Shown here in pieces: positions 56,796-64,000 of a stretch of DNA of 64,000 bases (the stretch's first letter is position 1; every line of letters starts with the position of its first letter). This stretch comes from Verrucomicrobia bacterium SCGC AAA164-E04. Lineage in GTDB: Bacteria; Verrucomicrobiota; Verrucomicrobiia; Limisphaerales; AAA164-E04. The position numbers were made by a program, and so were the translations under genes. The notes beneath the pieces are model-generated. The model was not told the origin of the DNA and made no database searches. It saw nothing but the letters and a program-made list of their open reading frames with translations. The stretch covers positions 62,001 through 126,000 of the forward strand of contig KB911839.1 in NCBI GenBank assembly GCA_000383715.1, written 5' to 3'.

Positions 56796-57248
56796 CTATG
56801 ATGAGACGCCGCGGTGGTGTTTGACTCGAACGATCTTCCTCAGAGTCCTGGTAGCCACTCCCATCAGGGGGAATTCCTCGTAAACTCCCTTCGATGCATC
56901 CCAATAATCCTGTTGCAGGATCACTTTTCCCGAGTGATTGAATCGAAGCATGGTGATTCCTGGGAGTTTTCGAGATTTCTTGCGAAACTGGTAGGACATT
57001 TCCCAATGAATGAAGGATGTGGGATCGCCCGCTGCCTGGTCCATTGTTTTGAAGGTGATTTGCTTGAGCTGTTTGAACAGGTCTCGATAAACCGTCTCCA
57101 TTTGCCCCAGCCCGCTGGCCTCATTGACAGGGTCCGCGAAATGAACCGCTTCATCGTAAATATCACCCAGGCGTTCACAGGACGATTCGTCCATGGTCTG
57201 CAGAAAATGGACAAAGGAATCCAGAGGTTTACTGCTTGCTGCTTTCAT
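56796..57248 (-). CDS. NTF2-like/SnoaL-type small protein
   Basis: The 150-residue protein has an NTF2-like pattern: an N-terminal helix, IYDEAVHFADPVNEASGLGQM, FKTMDQAAGDPTSFIHWEMSYQFRKK and ITMLRFNHSGKVILQQDYWDAS. Members form alpha-plus-beta cones that bind ligands or catalyse isomerase reactions; the ligand is unknown. The ATG at 57248 is supported; the frame is open a few codons upstream only with a TTG. It lies between two giant genes and may be an independent unit. Confidence 0.8.
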   Translation of the reverse strand: MKAASSKPLDSFVHFLQTMDESSCERLGDIYDEAVHFADPVNEASGLGQMETVYRDLFKQLKQITFKTMDQAAGDPTSFIHWEMSYQFRKKSRKLPGITMLRFNHSGKVILQQDYWDASKGVYEEFPLMGVATRTLRKIVRVKHHRGVSS

Positions 57249-57443
57249 GTAGTCAACATGCAATACACCTGCCCCAAAGCAAGGACTGATTGAGTGGCCC
57301 GCGTTTCAAAGAAAAAAATCGACCATCTGTCATTCGGTTCTTCTCTGGTAATTGGCATGGCCCATGGCGAGAGTCCCTTATGGATGGAGGCCCTACCGAC
57401 TCGAAAAAACGAAACACCCTCATTTAACAACAACCTGTGCCCT

Positions 57444-60400
57444 CTACTCGCGTACCAGTGGTTTCATTTCAAACCGAATGAACTGGCGGGCGAAGGGCGA
57501 GGCGTCAAGCGTTGCACGGTAAACGATTAAACCCATCCCGGCTCCAAGATTGGTTCTTCCCGCATATTCAACGTCCTCAGTCCACGTTTTCAAGTCGTGT
57601 GAAATCAAAGGTATCGTTAAAAAGTCATCGGCTCCAAGTCGATGCTCAAAGGCAATGGTTAAATAATTGCCGTCTGACTGGAGGGATTCTAACTTAATAT
57701 CAAATGCAGAGAATGGATCAGGGATATCAGGATCGCTTCCCAAGACATATTCGAGCAACTCCGTTCGGCCGTCTCTGTCTCGATCGCCATCCAAGCCTAC
57801 TAATGCATGCTCTGCCATCCAGCTCAGTAGACGGATAGCGTCGTCTCCACCCGGATTTCCTCCGGAATCAGCACTGGTTCGCCAACTCTCAGGGGATGTT
57901 GGATCGCTTATCCAAGGCGTCATCAAGACCAATGAATAACTGTCTCCATCCGCGTCCTCAGGCCAGGGAGCTTCGTCGCTCCATTCGAAGGAGGCAATCT
58001 CACGTTGGCTTGCATCTGACAAAGTCAAGCGTTCTCCGGAGTTTGAAAGTCTGTTACTCTCAGCGGAATGGAAATTGCCGACCTTCTGGAGAGTACTCCC
58101 ATATCGTGTTTCAAATGCCTTGGAGTTCCCGGCGACGACGACTCGTTGTCCTGGCTCGAGGGTTAACGATGGCAGCGCAAAGCGAATCCCAGAGGTGAAG
58201 GCTGCGCCTGTCAAGTCCACGTGCGTTCGATCGCTGATATTAGTCAGTTCGACAAACTCGAATGACTCCCCGTCAAAGATGCCTTCTGCACGCTCCCGTT
58301 CCGAGGGATCAGCAGGGTGATACATGACTTCGGTAATAGCCAGGTTTTCCATGCTGGCAAGCGCGGACAATCCGGTTCCAATGATACGCACCGAGTCGGT
58401 TCCCAGAGACTTGCCCGCGCGATCGAAAGCCGAGAGTGAAATGATGTTTTCGCCCGGGTCGATGGGAACCTGCACTCGCCAGGTTGTTTCGTTGACCCAA
58501 TCCATTGGTAATAAAGCGCCACTCGCCGAGCGGATTTCATGCAGGTCGACCCATCCACGGCCTTGTATGGATGAGACCTTTTCGGGCGAACTGACGTTGT
58601 CAGCCGTCGTGATCCTGTAGCTCGTCGGTGCAATGATACGATTGACCTCATTCACGGCGGTGCTGCGACGAGTATTGATATAGGAAAGAAACCGGGTGAG
58701 ATCTTCACTGGGGAGGAAACAGGAGTAGTGTTCGGCCCACTCTGTCATGTAATCCACGTTGAAAGTACTTTCCACAATATCCCAGACGTGTCCGTAGAAC
58801 GCTCGCTTGTTTTTCGGGCTGGCTGAAATCAATCGATTCAGATCCGTGTTTGGCGTGAGGCTCGAACTTGCATTTCGATTGAAGGTAAAATCCATATCCC
58901 AGGGAAAAAGTAACGCTTTTCCGTCTGAAGGCCTGATGTAGATGATTGCATTGTGGCGAGCTCCACTCGAGTAATTATCACCGATACCAAACAAGGATTG
59001 AATGGCAAATGATCGCAACCATTGGTCAACGTCCAGTAGTCGATCCATCTCCTCCTGATAGGTCCGACCCGATTGCCCCATCGCCGTCAATACGTCAATC
59101 AAGGGTCCGTAATCGTCCGCATCGCGGTTGTTCTCCGCCAGCCAGTGCCAGCGATAAAGCTCCTTGTTGCTACCGCCCAGATTGCGCACAGGTACCCCGT
59201 GTGTTCCTCCGTCCTGCGTCAGCTTCAACCCTTCAACACCGCCCGTTGTTTCTCGAAGTGTATAGATCAATTCGTATTCGAACATCGCACCATCGCTACC
59301 GTTGATGAACTGGTTGTCCAGATACTCCGCGTCGTATCGAGACTTCAGCAGCATGGCTGAGCCAGTATGCTGCGATCGAGGGGCAATCACTCGTATCAGA
59401 TCATCATACATGCCGGGAATGTTTCCGGCGTGATTGATCGCGTGCTTGACCATGATTTCCTTTTGACTGAACTGGTCACCTGCACCCGATCGATCAACGG
59501 CCACCGTCCGATGTGCCCCCAGAAAGGGTTGATCTGCGGGAAAGCGTAAAAGGAAACCCGCCCGAACATTCTTTGCGCGGCCATGCTCACTTCCCTTGAG
59601 CCGCACGCTGCAGTTGTAATAGACTTCACGTTCGTCGACAATAATTGTACACCCGAGACGATCGTTACTCATGACGTTGGTGCGGCGGTGGAGCTTTTCG
59701 GTGTCGGCGTCGGTCATGACAATCCGGAGGTTCATCGGTTGACAGGCGCCAAGGTCAAGGTCGGCTTGACCATCATTGTATGGCACGATGGCTCTGGAGG
59801 TGCTTCCTCCCTCAGGGTGAGTCGTTGTCATGCCGAGATGATCCGTCGCTTCGACGTAGAATTGTATCTTTGTGCCAAATGCTTGCGACGGTATTTTTCC
59901 TGACCATTCCCCTGCGTCAGATAAGCGCATTGATGTCATCTGAAACGGGTCTCCATTGACCGCATGGAATAATTGAACGGATGCCACGCCGTCGGGGTCA
60001 CCTGTCTTGACAAAGACATGGACGGATTCACCTTCGACGGGAATGGCTGGTTCATGGCGAAGATCACTGAAAGTTGGCCCGGCATTCGATACATGGGCGG
60101 AATTGAGCCGGCCTGGTGTGCCCCCATCTTGTGGTGCATCCAAAATAGTCGTTCGGGCGAGTCGGTTGAAATAGAGTCGTGTATTGAGCTGGTTTGAACC
60201 ACCCAGCCATTTGGCTCTAAAACTGATTTTATAATCCCTGTTGGATGAGATGGATACAAATGAACGGCCTGACTTCAGTGTTGTTTCCGCGTGATTGCTC
60301 ATATGCTCTGTGGCACCCGACGCCCGGACCCATAAAACACGATTATTCGGATCCTCCGGATCATCGATCACTTCATAGTTACTGTGGTTTCCCAGCATTC

Positions 60401-63400
60401 GCCATCGCGTTGCATCTCCACTGTTGAAATGCCCGTTCTGAATCAGTTCCGTATTCGCACCTTCTGGATCCTGGCGTACGCTGATATCGTCTATCAGGAA
60501 CTCACCTGCATCCAATAGTCCGAAAATGAATTCGTGATAGATGGTGGGATCGTTGGGGCTCTGCGTTGCTCGCCCCTGGTAAGTATAAATACGCCAGGGT
60601 CCTTCGACTTTACTCGGATGCCAGGCCCCGGGGAGGTGGTTTTCAGATCGAGGATCCGCCAATTCAAGACTGGAGCCTCCTCCATCTGCCATCGCCGGCC
60701 AGGGTGCATCGTCGAGATAGTATAGTTCATCCGCCGGATTGCCGTAGGCGTCGCTCAGTCGCAGTCGCTCTCCACGGCGAGAGAGCGATCCGCTCCACTG
60801 ACCAATCACAGGGATGGCAGGATAGGCTTCAGCAAACGAAAGCGCATCTCCAGCCACCATGGAATATTCGTTCGGAGCCAGAACCGTTCCCGATGGGAAT
60901 TCAAATCGCACCCCGTCGTCAAAAACCCATTTGCTCATGTCCACTGAGACATCCCCTTGATTCCATACCTCAATCCATTGATTGTCTGACCGACGGAATG
61001 GCAGGCCTGGAATCGCTGGAACAATTTCTTCGACTGCGTTGAGTGTCAACCCGAAGACCACATCGCTGCTGTTCAAAGATGTTTGATGTACTTCTACTGA
61101 TATTTGATTTGATCCGACATGCAGCAGCTCCGCAGGGATGGAAACAGCTGATGAGAGAGTGGCTTCCCCTCCACGCATCGCCAGCGTGTCATGATCGACT
61201 TTACCATCGGACATGCCATATCGAAAAACCTCTGTCCCATTCAGATAAAAAACCGCTCCATCGTCGATTAAATGAATCATCTCGATTTCCGTAAGAACCG
61301 CCAGCTGTTCCTGAGTCACATCAAACTCGGTTTGAAAATAGTGGGTGACAACGAATGGATCATTCAGTGATGGGCGAGTGAGCAAGGTGTCCACGGGATA
61401 TGGCAACGATCCCGTCTCCCAGGCGATCAATCCTCTCCCTTTTTTCCAGTCGCCGCTCAAGGAATACCTGCGGGATGCCCAATCAGAGCCTGGGTCACGG
61501 CCAGATTCGTTGAACAGCCAGTCTGCCCCCCATCCCACAAGTGGTGTGATATCTACCGTTTCCGGGACGCCCGGGGTTGCTACCAGTGGCCGAGGATGGT
61601 ACATGATTTCATTGATCACAATATTCGAATGAAATTCGAAAATATTGGCACTTCCAAATGTTGCCTCAGAGGGGTAGAGCCATCGCCCGTCATGCTGGGA
61701 GGATCGTCCTCGAAGTCGGTCTGTGACTTTGACGGAATCCAGTAAAAGCCCGCGAACAGTATCCACTAGAAAAAGCCGGTCACCGAGCGTCGGACGAAAA
61801 TTCAGCTCTTGTTCGGAAAGAGAATGCCAGGCGTCTGAAGACAGACTCGAAATGTTCGAGAGTTCCTTGATGCTTCCACTCGATGAACGAATCTCCAGGC
61901 CCTTGAATTCACCCGTCATGCTGGATCGATTGACCATTTCTGCTCGGAAAGAGGGGGCAGATGCAGCGCTGATTTCGTTGAAAGCGATGCTCACTGCTTC
62001 GCTGGGGTCCACCGGTGCTGTGATTGTGTTCAGCGAAAGACCGAATATCAGATTTTCAAGGCTTGCTTCCGACATATGGATTTCGGCGGAGAGGATGTTT
62101 TCACCAACACGCAGTGCCCCTTCAGTAAGAAAATACGTCTGACTCAATGCGGGTTGGAGCACCACTTCGTTTGCCCTTGTTGCGTGATTGATTTCCTCCG
62201 TCGGTAAATTGGCACGATGGATTTCAATTCCATTCAGATAGAGTACAACACCGTCTGCAGCCAAGACACGGAATGAACCCGTCGTTCGATCCGGGGCTTC
62301 GGTGAATGTGAATCGTTTTCGGAAGTAGGCGGTGGAACTGTCGCCGGTCAGTTCTGTGCCGAGGCCTCCTACGCCTCCCGGGGTCGACGGTGCGGTATTG
62401 GGTTTGAGCGTTTCATCTGCCAGGCCCTGGATCGATTCCGAGGGCAGAGCTGTTTCCCAGATTGCCACGTCGTCCAGTCGTCCTTTCCACGATTCTCGAT
62501 CTTGATCTCCACCAAAATACAGGGGCTGAGGATGGTTCAAGCCGCTGGAAATAACTTGCTGTCCCATGGGAATACCATTCCGATAATAAGTCAATCTCGG
62601 TCCGTGCTTGGATACGGCATGGTGCGCCCAGACATCCACAGGGAAATCGGGGTAGTCAATATCTTCACTGGATGAGGATCGATGAAATTCGAATGCGGCG
62701 CTTGTGAATTTGATGAACTCTCTGGGTGAAAAATCCGCTCCATCTGGATTGTATCGGTTGCCAATGATCACATTGACATTTCCCGGTTTCATCGAATAGG
62801 CCCAGAAGGCCCAGGTGAAATCATTTTCCAGACTGATCTTCGGAACGCTGATTCCGGTGGTTACGTAGTCATTGATGCCGTCAAATTCCAGCACTGGCCC
62901 GCGCTCCGAGTCAACAACCCACCTGGGTCCGTTGCGCAAGCGACCGTCGATATCACCCGCCAGATTTCGGGCCCGGATTCCGCTGCTTGCGTCGAGGGGC
63001 CAATACGCGGATGGGCCCTCACCTACAGAACCTTTCCAATCCTTTCCTGCATGAAAGGCACCAGCTCCTTCTGACCAATCCTGATCATCAAAATCCAAGT
63101 CCCTCCAGTGAGTCGGTGGCGGATCCGATTCCGTGTAGGATCGCCAGTTGGAGTCCAGCGAAACCAGAGTGAACTCTGAGGGAGACGATTCGAGTGTTCG
63201 AATATTTGGTTGTCCGGGTGTGCCACCCAGTTCCAGACTCGCCCGCCAGTTCTTTGGGCCTCCCTCAGCTGTGTTCTCGCTTATTTTTGTCAGAGTTGCG
63301 CCGGAACCGTCCGCTCCCACCGGCCAGTCGCCGTCGTCCTGATAATCGAGGCGATCCATGATGCGTCCACTGTTGTTCTCCAGACGAATGGAGTCGCCAC

Positions 63401-63776
63401 CGTTGTTCAGGCGGCCGGTAAAAGCTCTTGGATGAACATCTTGCCCTTTCAAATCTGCATGCTGGGGATCAGCGGCCACCAGAAGCAAACCACGACTATC
63501 AATGCCAGTTCCTTCTTCAAATAGGAGCTCAATCCCTCCTGCTAATTTCCAGCCGGACAGATCGACCTTTACGCCCATGAGATTCCGTAATTCAATCCAC
63601 TCGACTCCTTCAGCAGCAGGATGATATTGCACTTCGTTAAAGACGACGACTGAATCCGCCGAAGCCATCGCACGATGCATCGATACTGCAAAACAGAGAC
63701 AGGTGATACTCATCCTCATCCATGCCAGCAGGCTGGACTTCAGAGGGGCCATGCGTTTTCCCGTTTTGGTTTTCAT
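57444..63776 (-). CDS. Giant secreted lamin-tail/LamG/CotH-kinase protein
   Basis: From the Met at 63776 the 2110-residue protein has a signal segment (SITCLCFAVSMHRAMAS), a first lamin-tail domain (VVFNEVQYHPAAEGVEWIEL), a LamG-like domain (YWPLDASSGIRARN...VLEFDGINDYVTTG), further jelly-roll and lamin-tail segments, a CotH-type kinase domain at about 1270-1610 (RLKGSEHGRAKN, QFINGSDGAMFEYEL, LLFPWDMDFTF), and another lamin-tail domain (AITEVMYHPAD) near 1775. The C terminus has a calcium-type loop DGDRDRDGRTELLEYVLGSDPDIPD and a final beta domain. CotH-like kinases phosphorylate extracellular proteins. The ATG at 63839 is an alternative. Confidence 0.93.
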   Translation of the reverse strand: MKTKTGKRMAPLKSSLLAWMRMSITCLCFAVSMHRAMASADSVVVFNEVQYHPAAEGVEWIELRNLMGVKVDLSGWKLAGGIELLFEEGTGIDSRGLLLVAADPQHADLKGQDVHPRAFTGRLNNGGDSIRLENNSGRIMDRLDYQDDGDWPVGADGSGATLTKISENTAEGGPKNWRASLELGGTPGQPNIRTLESSPSEFTLVSLDSNWRSYTESDPPPTHWRDLDFDDQDWSEGAGAFHAGKDWKGSVGEGPSAYWPLDASSGIRARNLAGDIDGRLRNGPRWVVDSERGPVLEFDGINDYVTTGISVPKISLENDFTWAFWAYSMKPGNVNVIIGNRYNPDGADFSPREFIKFTSAAFEFHRSSSSEDIDYPDFPVDVWAHHAVSKHGPRLTYYRNGIPMGQQVISSGLNHPQPLYFGGDQDRESWKGRLDDVAIWETALPSESIQGLADETLKPNTAPSTPGGVGGLGTELTGDSSTAYFRKRFTFTEAPDRTTGSFRVLAADGVVLYLNGIEIHRANLPTEEINHATRANEVVLQPALSQTYFLTEGALRVGENILSAEIHMSEASLENLIFGLSLNTITAPVDPSEAVSIAFNEISAASAPSFRAEMVNRSSMTGEFKGLEIRSSSGSIKELSNISSLSSDAWHSLSEQELNFRPTLGDRLFLVDTVRGLLLDSVKVTDRLRGRSSQHDGRWLYPSEATFGSANIFEFHSNIVINEIMYHPRPLVATPGVPETVDITPLVGWGADWLFNESGRDPGSDWASRRYSLSGDWKKGRGLIAWETGSLPYPVDTLLTRPSLNDPFVVTHYFQTEFDVTQEQLAVLTEIEMIHLIDDGAVFYLNGTEVFRYGMSDGKVDHDTLAMRGGEATLSSAVSIPAELLHVGSNQISVEVHQTSLNSSDVVFGLTLNAVEEIVPAIPGLPFRRSDNQWIEVWNQGDVSVDMSKWVFDDGVRFEFPSGTVLAPNEYSMVAGDALSFAEAYPAIPVIGQWSGSLSRRGERLRLSDAYGNPADELYYLDDAPWPAMADGGGSSLELADPRSENHLPGAWHPSKVEGPWRIYTYQGRATQSPNDPTIYHEFIFGLLDAGEFLIDDISVRQDPEGANTELIQNGHFNSGDATRWRMLGNHSNYEVIDDPEDPNNRVLWVRASGATEHMSNHAETTLKSGRSFVSISSNRDYKISFRAKWLGGSNQLNTRLYFNRLARTTILDAPQDGGTPGRLNSAHVSNAGPTFSDLRHEPAIPVEGESVHVFVKTGDPDGVASVQLFHAVNGDPFQMTSMRLSDAGEWSGKIPSQAFGTKIQFYVEATDHLGMTTTHPEGGSTSRAIVPYNDGQADLDLGACQPMNLRIVMTDADTEKLHRRTNVMSNDRLGCTIIVDEREVYYNCSVRLKGSEHGRAKNVRAGFLLRFPADQPFLGAHRTVAVDRSGAGDQFSQKEIMVKHAINHAGNIPGMYDDLIRVIAPRSQHTGSAMLLKSRYDAEYLDNQFINGSDGAMFEYELIYTLRETTGGVEGLKLTQDGGTHGVPVRNLGGSNKELYRWHWLAENNRDADDYGPLIDVLTAMGQSGRTYQEEMDRLLDVDQWLRSFAIQSLFGIGDNYSSGARHNAIIYIRPSDGKALLFPWDMDFTFNRNASSSLTPNTDLNRLISASPKNKRAFYGHVWDIVESTFNVDYMTEWAEHYSCFLPSEDLTRFLSYINTRRSTAVNEVNRIIAPTSYRITTADNVSSPEKVSSIQGRGWVDLHEIRSASGALLPMDWVNETTWRVQVPIDPGENIISLSAFDRAGKSLGTDSVRIIGTGLSALASMENLAITEVMYHPADPSERERAEGIFDGESFEFVELTNISDRTHVDLTGAAFTSGIRFALPSLTLEPGQRVVVAGNSKAFETRYGSTLQKVGNFHSAESNRLSNSGERLTLSDASQREIASFEWSDEAPWPEDADGDSYSLVLMTPWISDPTSPESWRTSADSGGNPGGDDAIRLLSWMAEHALVGLDGDRDRDGRTELLEYVLGSDPDIPDPFSAFDIKLESLQSDGNYLTIAFEHRLGADDFLTIPLISHDLKTWTEDVEYAGRTNLGAGMGLIVYRATLDASPFARQFIRFEMKPLVRE

Positions 63777-64000
63777 ATGATCTCGCGGTTGACCTGCGTC
63801 CTGAGTATTGACGCTACTGTCTGTGAATGTGGGGTCCATTGCTTAATAATGCGATTACTCATTCAATTTCGATTCTGCGTGTCTGATCCGGATCTTTCCG
63901 AGAAGAAAGATATACATTTTTTTGAGGAAAAAGAGTTGTTTTTCAGTACGTTCTGCATGGCACGCTTGCGCATACACAAAACGAATTTCAACGCACGTTG

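Noticed and set aside
1-64000. tRNA, rRNA, insertion sequences, phage or CRISPR elements
   Set aside because: No cloverleaf, rRNA signature, transposase, integrase or short regular repeat array was recognised when reading both strands.

Overview
The window looks like a chromosomal segment of a Verrucomicrobiota-type (PVC superphylum) heterotroph, probably marine. The evidence is the combination of families: two pseudopilin-like proteins with the [18 protein letters not shown] leader typical of Verrucomicrobiota and Lentisphaerota, planctomycete-type cytochrome proteins (DUF1549/DUF1553, DUF1592, PVC heme-binding CxxCH) paired with DUF1501 or DUF1552 Tat proteins, many secreted sulfatases, DUF1080, DUF3500, CotH and lamin-tail proteins. 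The exact lineage cannot be read from the sequence. I see no rRNA, tRNA, CRISPR, integrase or insertion sequence.

Layout. 1-7100: a partial 2-oxoacid:ferredoxin oxidoreductase alpha subunit, a HAD phosphatase, a membrane-anchored peroxiredoxin-like gene that reads through an in-frame UGA (a probable selenoprotein with a SECIS-like hairpin), a nitroreductase, a sulfatase remnant, a Tat-exported metallophosphoesterase and a DUF3500 protein. 7129-13458: a DUF1552/DUF1592 pair (the second gene frameshifted in a G8 tract), a sulfatase and a convergent fuconolactonase-like amidohydrolase. 13665-19811: a small exported protein, a secreted protein overlapping a pseudopilin gene, and a DUF1549/1553 plus DUF1501 pair. 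20051-21997: a GAF-PAS-PAS hybrid-free histidine kinase. 22692-30161: a minus-strand sialic-acid locus made of a very large sulfatase-sialidase-sialate O-acetylesterase fusion, an N-acetylneuraminate lyase-like aldolase, a PhyH-type dioxygenase and a decayed LacI-type regulator. 30605-34415: a secreted four-repeat protein overlapping a second pseudopilin gene. 34664-40335: an AbgT transporter and another DUF1549/1553 plus DUF1501 pair. 40524-63776: mostly minus-strand genes for DUF1080, two giant PVC dehydrogenase/cytochrome fusions, a PQQ beta-propeller, three sulfatases, an esterase, an NTF2-like protein and a 2110-residue CotH/lamin-tail protein.

How the genes fit together. Most products carry Sec or Tat signals, so the region codes for an extracytoplasmic system for breaking down sulfated and sialylated glycans: sulfatases and sialidase strip the polymer, esterase domains remove acyl groups, the aldolase splits the released sialic acid in the cytoplasm, and the cytochrome/PQQ/DUF1501/DUF1552 proteins are probably periplasmic redox partners of unknown substrate. 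No sulfatase-maturing enzyme (formylglycine-generating) and no selenocysteine machinery lie in this window; both must be elsewhere if the predictions hold.

The strongest leads are the UGA-containing peroxiredoxin (2003-2833) and the three-enzyme sialoglycan fusion (25059-30161). Weaker but interesting are the twice-repeated arrangement of secreted protein plus overlapping pseudopilin gene and the regular 591-base internal repeats at 31667-33412.
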